This document shows, piece after piece, positions 27,338 to 36,122 of a stretch of DNA of 64,000 bases. Within the stretch, counting starts at the first letter, position 1, and each line of letters starts with the position of its first letter. The stretch comes from Burkholderiales bacterium (GTDB lineage Bacteria; Pseudomonadota; Gammaproteobacteria; Burkholderiales; Burkholderiaceae_C). Both the position numbers and the translations under genes were made by a program. The stretch lies in the NCBI GenBank assembly GCA_016223165.1, contig JACRPO010000008.1, forward strand, positions 248,001-312,000, in the 5' to 3' direction. Under the pieces are notes generated by a model that searched no databases, was not told the DNA's origin, and saw nothing but the letters and a program-made list of their open reading frames with translations.

Positions 27338-27952
27338 TCAGGGCCCGGGCAGGGACCCGTACACCTCGCGCTCGTCCCACGCGAAGGCCATCATCTCGGC
27401 CTCGCGCAGGTGCGCCTCGCTGGGCATGAGGAACTCGTCGAGCTGCGGCGGCTTCACCGACGTGCCGGCGAGCATGGCGTGCACCTGGCCGCGGTGGTGC
27501 GTCTGGTGCATGAAGAGGTGCGCGAGCACGTGAACGGCACGGTCGCGCTGGATGCGCCCGCCGCCGCGCGGCAACTCGACGATGCGGTTGCAGTCCACCG
27601 CATCGAGCCCCCCGCACAGCGCGAGCAGGCGCAGGTCGCTGGCGCGCTGCGCGGCGACGAGCGGCGCCAGGTCGATGGCCGGGCGGAACCGCGTCCACGC
27701 CGCCTCGGGGTCGGGGTCGCCGGCGAGTGCCGCGACGTAGTAGCCGTCGACGGCGAGGATGTGGTTCAGCGTCGCCATCAGGCTCGGGAAGAAGCTCGTG
27801 CGGGGCGCCTGCAGTTCCTCGCGCGACAGCGGTGCCATCGCCGCATGCAGGCGCAGGTTGGCCAGCGCGTTGGCATGCGCCTGGATGCGCAGCGACTGCG
27901 CCAGGTCGACCACGGGCGGGTTCACGGAGCGCTCGTCACGCGTCGCGCTCAT
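27338..27952 (-). CDS. DinB-family protein
   Basis: A 204-residue four-helix-bundle protein of the DinB/YfiT-like family. A candidate metal triad is H64 (LNHILAVDGYYVAAL) with H149 and H153 (FMHQTHHRGQVHAML), the HXXXH of the last helix. Such proteins bind a divalent metal; many are thiol-dependent transferases, others are DNA-damage inducible, and the reaction here is unknown. The ATG overlaps the rhodanese stop (ATGA), so the two form an operon. Confidence 0.88.
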   Translation of the reverse strand: MSATRDERSVNPPVVDLAQSLRIQAHANALANLRLHAAMAPLSREELQAPRTSFFPSLMATLNHILAVDGYYVAALAGDPDPEAAWTRFRPAIDLAPLVAAQRASDLRLLALCGGLDAVDCNRIVELPRGGGRIQRDRAVHVLAHLFMHQTHHRGQVHAMLAGTSVKPPQLDEFLMPSEAHLREAEMMAFAWDEREVYGSLPGP

Positions 27953-28380
27953 GGCGCGGCCTTGGGGCGGGCCGGCGCCTTCTCGGCCACCGGCGCGCCG
28001 GCGGCCTTCCAGGCGCTGAAGCCGCCCTCGACGTGGCCGACCTCGGTGAAGCCCATCTCGAGCAGCGACTTCGTGGCCAGCGCCGAGCGCCAGCCGGCGG
28101 CGCAGAAGAGCACCATCGGCCGGCCCTCCTGCACGCCTTCGAAGGCCTTGTGGAAGTACGGGCTCGTCGCGTCGACCCAGAACTCGAGCATGCCGCGCGG
28201 CGCATGCACGGCGCCGGGGATGACGCCCTCGCGCTCGAGCTCGCGCACGTCGCGCAGGTCGACGAAGAGTGCCTGACCGGCCGCATGCAGCGCGCGGGCT
28301 TCGGCGACGGTCACCGTGCGCACCTGCGCCATCGCCTCGTCGACGAGCTGGCTCGCGGTCTTCTTCAGCTGGATGGGCAT
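27949..28380 (-). CDS. Rhodanese-like sulfurtransferase
   Basis: A 143-residue single rhodanese domain. The core shows FVDLRDVRELEREGVIPGAVHAPRG, and the active-site loop C93-A-A-G-W-R accepts a persulfide; the end has VGHVEGGFSAWKAAG. No signal peptide, so cytosolic. The C-terminal Lys/Pro/Ala tail is disordered. First gene of a two-gene unit with the DinB protein; the combination hints at thiol chemistry, but no substrate can be read. Confidence 0.9.
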   Translation of the reverse strand: MPIQLKKTASQLVDEAMAQVRTVTVAEARALHAAGQALFVDLRDVRELEREGVIPGAVHAPRGMLEFWVDATSPYFHKAFEGVQEGRPMVLFCAAGWRSALATKSLLEMGFTEVGHVEGGFSAWKAAGAPVAEKAPARPKAAP

Positions 28381-28524
28381 GCTGGCAGCTCCTGTCGTCG
28401 GCGCGGCGGGGTGCAGCGTACCATCGGCCGCCGCGGCCGGCAGGGTGCGCGGCGGTCGTGCGGCGCCCCCTGCCCCGCGTGAGCGCCGGATTTGACGAGG
28501 CACCGAGCTCCGGCCCGCAACGGA

Positions 28525-29130
28525 CTAGAACGGCCCCTCGGCGAGCCAGCGCTCGATCTGCGCCTTGCGGTCGTTGCCCCAGAAGGGCTCGCCGTCGACG
28601 ACGATCCACGGCGCCCCGAACATGCCGCCGGCGATGGCGGCGTCGCATTCGGCCTTCAGGCGCGCTTTCCATTGCGGGTCGTTCCAGGCCGCCTCGGCCG
28701 CATCGGCGTCGAGCCCGTTCTCGGCGGCCAGCGCCTTCAGCGCCGGCGCCTCGTTGATCAGCACGCCGCGCGTGAAGACGGCGCGGAAGGCGGCGCGCGC
28801 CCAGGCGGCCGCCGCCTGCGGCGAGACGGTGTCGTGCTGCCACCAGAAGACGCGCGCCGCGTTCTGCGTCGGCAGCGGGAAGTTCGAGGGCATGCGGATC
28901 TGCAGGCCCTGGAAGCGCGCCGAGCGCGCGAAGTCGCGCAGCGAGTATTCGCGCTTGAGCGGGTAGGCCACCGGGCTCTTCAGCTCGGCCGCCTGGAAGG
29001 TGACGCCGAGCAGCATGGCGTGCCGCTCGACCGCGCGGCCGTGGCGGGCGGCGAGCGCGTCGATCCACTCGTCGACGATGTACGAATAGGGTGAGGAGAA
29101 ATCGAACCAGAAGTGGATCGGCGAGCTCAA
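28525..29130 (-). CDS. 2-hydroxychromene-2-carboxylate isomerase family (DsbA-like) protein
   Basis: A 201-residue thioredoxin-fold protein of the HCCA isomerase/kappa-GST family. Ser replaces the Cys pair in FWFDFSSPYSYI at the N-terminus; other marks are LKREYSLRDFARSARFQGL, MPSNFPLPTQNAARVFWW and the C-terminal GAPWIVVDGEPFWGNDR. The family isomerises hydroxychromene carboxylate with glutathione in aromatic degradation, but many members have unknown substrates, and no naphthalene genes are nearby. TTG start with ggag 7 bases upstream. Confidence 0.87.
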   Translation of the reverse strand: MSSPIHFWFDFSSPYSYIVDEWIDALAARHGRAVERHAMLLGVTFQAAELKSPVAYPLKREYSLRDFARSARFQGLQIRMPSNFPLPTQNAARVFWWQHDTVSPQAAAAWARAAFRAVFTRGVLINEAPALKALAAENGLDADAAEAAWNDPQWKARLKAECDAAIAGGMFGAPWIVVDGEPFWGNDRKAQIERWLAEGPF

Positions 29131-29245
29131 GGCGGCGCTCCGCGTCCGGGCACCGCGGACGCCGGCGCAGCATACGACGTGGGCCGCAGGTCACGCGCCA
29201 AGGCGCGGGGCAAGCGCGTCGCGGACGGCACGCTTAGGATCGGCC

Positions 29246-29902
29246 ATGGTCTGGCCCGGCCCCGTCGCTGCTGTCGTCGCGGCATGCGTTGCCCTTGCGG
29301 CGCTCGCGCTGGCCTTGGCCCTGCGGCCCTGGCGCAGCCTGCCGCCGAGTGGGCCGCCTTGGCCCTGGCTCGCCTGGTGCGCACTGCTGCCGCTGTCGTG
29401 GACCGTCGACCGGCTGGGCGCGATGCCGGCGGCGCAGCCGCTGCCCGGTGCCTGCCTGCTGCTGCTGATGGCCGGCTGGCCCTTGGCGACGCTCGCCTTC
29501 TTGCCGGTCGCTGCCTTCGCCGCCTGGCTGGGTGACCTCTCGGCCGGCGAGGCGCTGCAACGTGCATTCTGGCTCGGCCTCGTGCCAGCGACGCTGGCGC
29601 TCGGGCTCGGCGCCGCGGTGCGGCGCTGGCTGCCGCACCACCTGTTCGTCTACATCCTCGGCCGCGGCTTCGTCGCCACGGCGCTCGCCAACCTCGCCGC
29701 CGGTGCGGCGCAGGCGTTCGTGCAGCCGCTGCCGAGCGGCCTGGCGCTCGAAGACCTGCTGCTCGCCCGCGGCCTCGCCGGCTGGGGCGATGCCGTCCTC
29801 ACCGGCATGATCGTGGCCATCTTCGTGGCCTTCCGGCCTACATGGCTGGCCACCTACACCGACCGCCTCTACCTGCCGACGCGCAAAGGAGACCCGCGAT
29901 GA
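29246..29902 (+). CDS. CbiM-like energy-coupling-factor permease homologue
   Basis: A 218-residue integral membrane protein with about six hydrophobic segments. The LFVYILGRGFVATALANLAAG region and the ending FRPTWLATYTDRLYLP resemble the CbiM-type (cobalt/nickel ECF) permease-like proteins found as single genes in Burkholderiales. No ATPase or CbiN/CbiQ partner is adjacent, so metal uptake is uncertain. The stop overlaps the following aldolase start (ATGA). Confidence 0.65.
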   Translation: MVWPGPVAAVVAACVALAALALALALRPWRSLPPSGPPWPWLAWCALLPLSWTVDRLGAMPAAQPLPGACLLLLMAGWPLATLAFLPVAAFAAWLGDLSAGEALQRAFWLGLVPATLALGLGAAVRRWLPHHLFVYILGRGFVATALANLAAGAAQAFVQPLPSGLALEDLLLARGLAGWGDAVLTGMIVAIFVAFRPTWLATYTDRLYLPTRKGDPR

Positions 29903-30735
29903 ACACCGCCCTGCACACGCGCCCCGAAACGCCCGCCGGCATGAAGGCCGCCCCGGGCGCCGGCACCGTTTCCCGCGACCGCTGCACGCCGCAGGAGTGG
30001 GCCGCGCGCCAGCAGCTCGCGGCCTGCTACCGCGTCTTCCACCTGCTCGGCTGGACCGAGCTCATCTACAACCACATCTCGCTGCGCGTGCCCGGCTCGC
30101 CCGGCCATCTGCTGCTCAACCGATTCGGCCTGCACTACACCGAGGTGAAGGCGTCCAACCTCGTGAAGGTCGACCTGCGGGGGCGGGTGATCGAGCCCGC
30201 CGACGCGCCGGTGAATGCGGCCGGCGTGGCACCGCACTGCGCCATCCACGCCAACGTGCCGAACGCGCACTGCGTGATGCACACGCACACCACGGCCGGC
30301 ATGGCGGTGGCGAGCTCCAAGGCCGGCCTCACGTACGACAACTTCTATGCCGCGCAGCTGTGGGGGCGCGTCGCGACCCACGACTTCGAGGGCATCACGG
30401 TGCACGGCGAAGAGGGGCCGCGGCTCGTCGCGGACATCGGCACCGGCGCCGACGGGCGCACGCCGAAGCCGGCCGTCATCCTGCGCAACCACGGCCTGCT
30501 CGCCTGGGGGCCGGCGCTGCCCGTCACTTTCTACACGCTGTGGATCCTGCAGCGTTCGTGCGAGATCCAGCTGGCCGGCGCCGCGCTCGGCGCCACCGTG
30601 CCGATCAGCGACGAGATCCGCCTGTCATGCCAGGAGGACGCGAGGAAGGTCAACGCCGAACCCGAGTTCGGCAGCGACACCTTCGCGGCGATGGTGCGGC
30701 TCGTCGACCGCGTCGATGCGAGCTGGCGCGACTGA
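29899..30735 (+). CDS. Class II aldolase/adducin family protein
   Basis: A 278-residue protein of the FucA/AraD/adducin fold. It has the conserved GWTELIYNHISLRVPG at residues ~50-65, the metal-binding HTHTTAG at ~133-139 preceded by PHCAIHANVPNAHCVM, and a second His in RNHGLLAWG. Family members are zinc-dependent sugar-phosphate aldolases, epimerases or decarboxylases; the substrate is not evident. The ATG at 29899 has an aaaggaga ribosome-binding site and overlaps the permease stop. Convergent with the cytochrome c gene 20 bp away. Confidence 0.9.
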   Translation: MNTALHTRPETPAGMKAAPGAGTVSRDRCTPQEWAARQQLAACYRVFHLLGWTELIYNHISLRVPGSPGHLLLNRFGLHYTEVKASNLVKVDLRGRVIEPADAPVNAAGVAPHCAIHANVPNAHCVMHTHTTAGMAVASSKAGLTYDNFYAAQLWGRVATHDFEGITVHGEEGPRLVADIGTGADGRTPKPAVILRNHGLLAWGPALPVTFYTLWILQRSCEIQLAGAALGATVPISDEIRLSCQEDARKVNAEPEFGSDTFAAMVRLVDRVDASWRD

Positions 30736-30755
30736 CGTCCGCCGAAAGACCCGCT

Positions 30756-31238
30756 TCACTCGGCCGGCCAGCCGTTGACGCTGCCGATGTAGAGCCAGAT
30801 CGATTCCATCTCCTCGGGCTTGACGATGCCCTCCCAGGCCGGCATGGCGCGCAGGCCCTGACGCACCGAGCGCAGGAAGCGCGCCTTCTCGCCGCGCGGG
30901 AAGGTGCGCAGGTCGAAGAAGGCGCTGCTGCCGACGACGAGGTTGAGGCCGTGGCAGCGCGCGCAGGTGCTCGTGTAGACGCGCCTGCCCACGGCGGCCG
31001 AAGGCGCGGACCCCGCGGCACCCGCGGCTCCCGCGACGTTCGTCGGGGCCGCCGATGCCGGCGCGTCCGCCTGCGGCGCCGATGCCGGCGCGTGCGCCTG
31101 AGGCGCCGAGGCCGCCGCCTGCTGCGCCGCGGCGCCGCCTGCGGCCAGGGCCAGCGCAAGACCGGCGGCGACCGTCCACGGCGCCCGACGCAGGGTCCAC
31201 CCGCCGACCAGGCCGCGCCCGCACGCGGCTCGCGCCAT
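30756..31238 (-). CDS. Cytochrome c partner of the PQQ dehydrogenase
   Basis: A 160-residue monohaem cytochrome. The signal peptide is about residues 1-39 (ending AAAQQ), then an Ala/Pro-rich linker with duplicated APASAPQA units, then CARCH at 92-96 and the distal Met in LRAMPAW. The size and the SAFFDLRTFPRGE region are like the cytochromes that accept electrons from PQQ alcohol dehydrogenases. Its ATG overlaps the dehydrogenase stop by one base (TGATG), so the pair is coupled and should act together in the periplasm. Confidence 0.9.
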   Translation of the reverse strand: MARAACGRGLVGGWTLRRAPWTVAAGLALALAAGGAAAQQAAASAPQAHAPASAPQADAPASAAPTNVAGAAGAAGSAPSAAVGRRVYTSTCARCHGLNLVVGSSAFFDLRTFPRGEKARFLRSVRQGLRAMPAWEGIVKPEEMESIWLYIGSVNGWPAE

Positions 31239-32950
31239 CAGCGCATGACGGCGAACGTCCACACCGAGCTGCCGGCGGGCACGTTGGCCAGTTCGGGGTC
31301 GCCGGCGAGCGCGCCGTACACCGTGGCCGCGCCGCTCGTCACGGTGATGTACTGCGTGCCCTTGTGCTCCCAGGCGATCGGCAGGCCGGTGATGCCCGAG
31401 CCGGTCTGGAAGCTCCACAGCTCCTTGCCCGTCTTCGCGTCGTGGGCCTTGAACTGGCCGGTCTGCGTGCCGACGAAGACCAGCCCGCCGGCGGTGGAGA
31501 GCACGCCCGACCAGTTCGGTGCCTTGCTGTTCACCTCCCACACCTTCTTGCCGGCCACCGGGTCCCAGGCGACGAGCGAGCCGCGCATGCCATCCTCCGG
31601 CGCGGCAAAGCCGGCCAGCTCGAGGCCGAGCCACCAGTTCGGGCCGCCGGGGCGCGCCTGCTTCACGTACTTGACCTTCATGCCCAGGTTGACGGTGTTG
31701 AAGAAGGCGAGCTTGCGGCCGGGGTCGAAACTCATCGGCATCCAGTTCTTGCCCCCGAAGGCGCTCGGCCACACCTCGATGACCTCGGTCTGCTCCTCGG
31801 TCTTGCGCACCGCTGCCGTCATCGGCGTGTCGATCGGGCGGCCGCTGGCCATGTCGATGCCGCTCGCCCAGTTCACCTTCTTGGCGAACTGGTTGGCGCG
31901 CAGCAGCTTGCCCGACGTGCGGTCGAGCACGTAGAAGAAGCCGTTGCGGTTGGCCTGCATCAGCACCTTGGTCGGCTTGCCGTCGATGGCCAGATCGGCG
32001 AGCACCGGCTCGTTGGTGCCGTCGTAGTCGTAGGGGTCGCCGGGCGAGAACTGGTAGGTCCAGACGATCTCGCCGGTGCCCGGCCGGATGGCCAGCATCG
32101 AGCAGATGTGCAGCGAGTCGCCGCCGCGCGTGGCCGGGTTCCACGGGCCGCCGTTGCCGGTGCCCCAGTAGACGAGGTCGAGCTCGGGGTCGTAGGTGCC
32201 GGTCAGCCAGGTCGGCGCGCCGCCGGTGTCGGCCATGCCGGGCTTCCAGGTGTCGGCGCCCTTGTCGCCGGCGCCGGCGGTGGTCCAGCGGTGCCACTTC
32301 TTCTCGCCGGTCTTCAGGTCCCAGCCGTTCAGGAAGCCGCGCGTGCCGTACTCGCCGCCGCTGATGCCGGTGATGAGCACGCCGCCGGCGATGAGCGGCG
32401 CGTGCGTCATGCTGTAACCCTGCTTGTAGTCGGCGGCCTTGACCTTCCAGACCTGCTTGCCGTCCTTCATCGACAGCGCCACCACATGCGCGTCGAGCGT
32501 CGTGCGGTAGAGGAAGCCGTTCAGCGCGGCGAGGCCGCGGCTGTGGATGCCGCAACACAGGTAGCCGTTGACGTCGGCCGGCAGCTCGATCGGCGTCTTC
32601 CAGAGCTGGCGGCCGCTGGCGGCGTCGATGGCCAGCGTGTGCGAGTGCGTCGCCACGTACATCGTGCCGTCGATGACGAGCGGCTGCGTGCTCGCGTTGG
32701 CCGAATGGTCCAGGCTCAGGTTCCACACCGGCACGAGCCGCTTCACGTTGGCCGGCGTCACCTGCTTCAGCGCGCTGTGGCGCTGCTGGCCCCAGCCCAT
32801 GCCGTAGGTGGCGACGTCGCCGGCGGTGGCGGCGTCGTTGCGCAGGTCGGCGAGCGACTGCGCGGCGGCCGGTGCGGCCAGCACGGCAGCCGAGGCGAAG
32901 GCCAGCGCAGGAAGGCGGACCCACCCGCGTCCGATGAGAGGTAGCGCCAT
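31238..32950 (-). CDS. PQQ-dependent alcohol dehydrogenase, lanthanide type
   Basis: A 570-residue periplasmic eight-blade propeller quinoprotein with a signal peptide ending AAAQS. The vicinal disulfide pair is C132-C133 (YLCCGIHSRG). Metal ligands E200 (ISGGE) and N266 (GTGNGGPWNP) are followed by catalytic D308 with a second Asp at 310 (DPYDYDGTNE). Asp two residues after the catalytic Asp marks XoxF/ExaF/PedH-type enzymes that use lanthanides; calcium MxaF enzymes have Ala there. It oxidises a primary alcohol; which one is not shown. ATG with aggaga 7 bases upstream. Divergent from a GAF-Fis regulator, with a perfect palindrome between them. Confidence 0.92.
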   Translation of the reverse strand: MALPLIGRGWVRLPALAFASAAVLAAPAAAQSLADLRNDAATAGDVATYGMGWGQQRHSALKQVTPANVKRLVPVWNLSLDHSANASTQPLVIDGTMYVATHSHTLAIDAASGRQLWKTPIELPADVNGYLCCGIHSRGLAALNGFLYRTTLDAHVVALSMKDGKQVWKVKAADYKQGYSMTHAPLIAGGVLITGISGGEYGTRGFLNGWDLKTGEKKWHRWTTAGAGDKGADTWKPGMADTGGAPTWLTGTYDPELDLVYWGTGNGGPWNPATRGGDSLHICSMLAIRPGTGEIVWTYQFSPGDPYDYDGTNEPVLADLAIDGKPTKVLMQANRNGFFYVLDRTSGKLLRANQFAKKVNWASGIDMASGRPIDTPMTAAVRKTEEQTEVIEVWPSAFGGKNWMPMSFDPGRKLAFFNTVNLGMKVKYVKQARPGGPNWWLGLELAGFAAPEDGMRGSLVAWDPVAGKKVWEVNSKAPNWSGVLSTAGGLVFVGTQTGQFKAHDAKTGKELWSFQTGSGITGLPIAWEHKGTQYITVTSGAATVYGALAGDPELANVPAGSSVWTFAVMR

Positions 32951-33054
32951 GGTGTTGTCTCCTGGTGATTGGGGTTCGGCCCCGGCACCCAAGGCCGCGT
33001 GGAACTTTATGCTCGCGTTTTCGCCGCGCCACCTCGGGTGTTGTACGAACTCGG

Positions 33055-33077
33055 CCCTGTTCCGATTCGGAACAGGG
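33055..33077. promoter_or_regulatory. Candidate operator between PQQ dehydrogenase and its regulator
   Basis: A perfect palindrome with 10-bp arms and a 3-bp spacer (ccctgttccg-att-cggaacaggg). It lies 47 bp before the regulator ATG and about 105 bp before the dehydrogenase ATG. The Fis-type C-terminal helix-turn-helix of the adjacent regulator is the obvious candidate to bind it. It could alternatively form an RNA hairpin in the regulator leader, but no T-tract follows on either strand. Confidence 0.6.
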
Positions 33078-33123
33078 CGCCTCCCGGGGTAATCCCGTGC
33101 AGGCCGGCGCGCCGCCCGGGCCG

Positions 33124-34473
33124 ATGTCCACCATGACCACCACGTCAGCCAACGGTCTCTTCTTCGGCACGCCAGCGCACCGCGTGGCGCTGGCGCGCGA
33201 GCGCTTCTTCGGCGAGAGCCAGCGCCCGAGCGGCCTCGTCGCCGAGAGCGTGATCGGCTCGTGGCAGCGCAGCCTGGCGCACGGCCTGGTGCCGCACCAG
33301 CGCCCGGCGTTCGAGCCCGTCTCGCGCGCGCGCGTCGAACGCCTGCAGCAGCGCACGCGCGTGCTGCTGCAGGCGGCCGGCCCGGAGTGCGAACGCCTGG
33401 ACGAGACGCTGGCCGGCACGCGCTGCAAGGCGCTGCTCACCGACGCCGGCGGCATCGTCGTGCGCACCACGCCCACGCAGGGCCGCGCCGGCCACCTGCT
33501 CGAGACGAGCGGCCGCGTCGGCGTCTACCTCGGCGAGCCCAACTTCGGCAGCACCGCGCCGGGCATCACGGCCGCCAGTGGCGAGGCTTGCGTGGTGAGC
33601 GGCGGCGAGCACTTCTTCGATCTGCTGAAGGCCATGCACTGCGTCGCCGCGCCGGTGCGCGACCGCGAAGGTCGGCTCGCCGCCGTGCTCGACCTCTCGG
33701 TGCAGGACGAGGCTTTCGCCTTCGATGCGCTGTCGCTGGTGCGGCTCACGGCCACGGCGATCGAGAACCGGCTCTTCGCGCTGCAGTCGGCCGGGCAGTG
33801 GCTGCTGCGCATGCAGCTCGCGCCGGCCCTGCTCGGCACGCCGCTCGAGGGGCTGGTGGCCATCGACGACGACGGCCGCGAGGGCCGCGTGCGTGCGCTC
33901 AACGCCTGCGCCGTGCAGCTGCTGCGCCCGCCGCCGTCGCCTGGCGCGCTTTCGACCGAGGCCCTGCTGAACCTCTCGCGTGCCGCGCTGCACGCGCTGG
34001 CCCGCGACGGCCAGGCGCACACGCTGCGGCTGCCCTGCGGCGTGCAGGTGTGGGTGAAGGTGCACGCGCCGGGGTCCGGTGCGGCGTCGAGTGCACCGTC
34101 GAGTGCGGCGAATGCGGCGTCGAGTGCGCCGTCGCCGTCGCCGGCGGCGGCCGCGGCCACCGCGGCCGCCGGGGTCTTGGCGGTCGCCGCGGCGAGCTCG
34201 CCGCATGACGCGACGACGCCGCGCTTCGATCGACCCGCCGCCGAGGATGCCGTGCCGATGCCGCCGGGCGCGCCGATACCGGCGCCGCCGGACGCCGCGG
34301 CTGCCGCGGCCGCGCCGGCATCAGCGTCGCTGCGCGCGGCGAGCGACGAACTCATCGCCGAGACGCTGGTGCGCACGCGCGGCAACGTCTCGCGCGCGGC
34401 GGCCGCGCTCGGCGTCTCGCGCGGGCTCGTCTACCGCAGCATCCAACGCCAGCGGCAGGCGACGCGCCGCTGA
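33124..34473 (+). CDS. AcoR-like GAF/Fis-HTH regulator without AAA+ domain
   Basis: A 449-residue regulator. The N-terminus resembles AcoR-family activators: VAESVIGSWQRSLAHGLVP, then a GAF domain (about 80-230; GITAASGEACVVSGGEHFFD, MHCVAAPVRDREGRLAAVLDLS) and a second sensor-like part to about 320. Instead of the sigma-54-contacting AAA+ module there is a ~80-residue Ala/Ser/Pro linker leading to a C-terminal Fis-type helix-turn-helix (TLVRTRGNVSRAAAALGVSRGLVYRSI). No Walker motif or GAFTGA loop exists, so it cannot activate sigma-54 promoters in the classical way. It probably controls the divergent PQQ dehydrogenase genes through the palindrome at 33055-33077. An ATG at 33133 is an alternative start. 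Confidence 0.82.
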   Translation: MSTMTTTSANGLFFGTPAHRVALARERFFGESQRPSGLVAESVIGSWQRSLAHGLVPHQRPAFEPVSRARVERLQQRTRVLLQAAGPECERLDETLAGTRCKALLTDAGGIVVRTTPTQGRAGHLLETSGRVGVYLGEPNFGSTAPGITAASGEACVVSGGEHFFDLLKAMHCVAAPVRDREGRLAAVLDLSVQDEAFAFDALSLVRLTATAIENRLFALQSAGQWLLRMQLAPALLGTPLEGLVAIDDDGREGRVRALNACAVQLLRPPPSPGALSTEALLNLSRAALHALARDGQAHTLRLPCGVQVWVKVHAPGSGAASSAPSSAANAASSAPSPSPAAAAATAAAGVLAVAAASSPHDATTPRFDRPAAEDAVPMPPGAPIPAPPDAAAAAAAPASASLRAASDELIAETLVRTRGNVSRAAAALGVSRGLVYRSIQRQRQATRR

Positions 34474-34479
34474 GCCTCT

Positions 34480-36054
34480 TCATGCTCGTGCGCGGGCGTT
34501 GTCCGGCCCGTTGTCCGGGCTCTTGTCCGGGCTGTCGGCCGGCGCCGCCGCCGGCGGATGCAGGCGCGCGAAGGTCTCGCGCAGCACCTCGGCCAACAGC
34601 GGCTGCAGGGCCGCGGGGAGGCCCTGGCTCTGGCCATCGTCGGGCTGCGGGTGGCGCTCGCTGCGGCCCTTCCACAGCCGCTCGAGGGCCTCGCGGCGCG
34701 GCTTCAGCGCCTCGGCCACGGCGGCCGGCCAGTGCAGCGGGGCCTCGGCCTCGGCCCACTCGCCGCGGCCGCGGCCGTAGTGCGCCACCGCGAGGTAGCG
34801 CAGCAACGCCGCCTCGACGAGCGCCGGCATGGCCGCCACGCCCCAGCCGACCCAGCTCTGGCCGGTGCCGCGCACGAGATTGACGCCGCGCGCCAGACCC
34901 GCCGCGCCGAGCGCCCCGAGGATGCCGCCGGCCAGCAGGCCGCCACCGAGCGTGAGCCCGCCGGTGGCGATGTCGGCCTTCAGCCCGGCCAGCGCACCGG
35001 TGAGCGCGCCGCCCAGCACGGCGGCGCGCCCCTCGGGCACGCGGCGGTGCGGCTCGATCTGGGCCGCCACGCGCTGCAGGATGCGCGTCACGGCATCGTC
35101 TGCGTCGCCTTCGCGCTGCCGCGCGTCGCCGGCCAGGCCATGCAGCGCGAGCAGCCGCTCGGTGCTCGCGCGCACCTCCTGGGCCAGCTCGGCCGCGAGG
35201 CGCACTTCGGCCGCGGCCACCGGGTCGTCGGCGTCGGGCCGCACGAAGCGCGCGCCCCACTCGCGCAGGCGCGCGGAGAGTCCCGCGGCTTCCTCGACCG
35301 TCTCGCGCGCGCCGGCCACGCGGGCGAGGCTGGCGGCGAGCTCGGCGACCGACTGCGCGAAGACAGCCTCGCGGCGCGCCGACCACGTCGCGCGCAGCGA
35401 GGCCATCGCCGCGCTCCGGGCGGCATGCTCGGCGTGGGCGGCCTCACCCGCCAGCGCCTCCTGCACCGCCTGCAGCAGCACCGCCTCGTGCACCCAACAG
35501 CGCGCAAAGGCATCGAGCGGCAGCACGGCGCGCACATGCGCCCAGGCGGCGAGGCGTTCGCGCCACTGTTCGATCTCGGCGCGCTCGGCGTCGGCGGCGC
35601 GCGGCGGGCCGAGTTGGTTGAGCAGCACGAGCACCGGCTTGCCGGTCCAGGCCAGCAGCTGCATCTCGCTCTGCAGATAGCCGGCCTCGGGCTCGCTGGC
35701 ATTGACGAGGTAGAGCAGCACGTCGCTGCCCTCCTTCACGTGGCGCAGCGCCTGCTGGCTCATCCAGAAGGCGCGGTCGCGCCAGCGGTCCCACACCTGG
35801 CCGAGCAGCCAACCGAGCGGGTTGGCGCTGCCGCGCATGCGCCGCGCCAGGCGCACGCTGTCGCCGAAGCCGGGCGTGTCCCAGAGCATCAGGCGATGGC
35901 CGTCGGCGCTCTCGAGCAGCAGGTGTTCGTCGGCGAACTCGGTGACGTGCGGCGCGTCGCGCACCTCGCCGATGTCGCGCCCGAGCAGCGTGCGCGCCAG
36001 CGTCGTCTTGCCGGCATTGGTGTGCGAGACGAGGGTCAGCGTGACGGTGGTCAC
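34480..36054 (-). CDS. DUF3482 GTPase-like protein
   Basis: A 524-residue protein with an N-terminal small-GTPase-type domain: P-loop HTNAGKTTL (G15-K16-T17), switch II DTPG at 59-62 and VLVLLNQLG near residue 145 in the G4 position, which departs from NKXD. The second half is DUF3482, with glycine-rich hydrophobic segments (GALTGALAGLKADIATGGLTLGGGLLAGGILGALGAAGLARG) that look membrane-associating. GTG start. The upstream gene is DUF2868; this pair is recurrent in betaproteobacteria, and its role is unknown. It ends 6 bp from the convergent GAF-Fis regulator. Confidence 0.88.
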   Translation of the reverse strand: MTTVTLTLVSHTNAGKTTLARTLLGRDIGEVRDAPHVTEFADEHLLLESADGHRLMLWDTPGFGDSVRLARRMRGSANPLGWLLGQVWDRWRDRAFWMSQQALRHVKEGSDVLLYLVNASEPEAGYLQSEMQLLAWTGKPVLVLLNQLGPPRAADAERAEIEQWRERLAAWAHVRAVLPLDAFARCWVHEAVLLQAVQEALAGEAAHAEHAARSAAMASLRATWSARREAVFAQSVAELAASLARVAGARETVEEAAGLSARLREWGARFVRPDADDPVAAAEVRLAAELAQEVRASTERLLALHGLAGDARQREGDADDAVTRILQRVAAQIEPHRRVPEGRAAVLGGALTGALAGLKADIATGGLTLGGGLLAGGILGALGAAGLARGVNLVRGTGQSWVGWGVAAMPALVEAALLRYLAVAHYGRGRGEWAEAEAPLHWPAAVAEALKPRREALERLWKGRSERHPQPDDGQSQGLPAALQPLLAEVLRETFARLHPPAAAPADSPDKSPDNGPDNARARA

Positions 36055-36122
36055 CGCGGGTCCTTCGCTGTCGCTTGCCCACGGAGATCAGGCGGCCTCA
36101 TGCCCTCATGCCCCCATGCCCC

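Noticed and set aside
32951-33054. Sigma-54 promoter (-24 GG/-12 GC) before the PQQ dehydrogenase
   Set aside because: No GG/GC pair with the required 10-bp spacing was found, and the adjacent regulator lacks the sigma-54-contacting domain.
33055-33077. Rho-independent terminator
   Set aside because: The perfect palindrome is not followed by a T-run on either strand and lies in a divergent promoter gap, so an operator is more likely.
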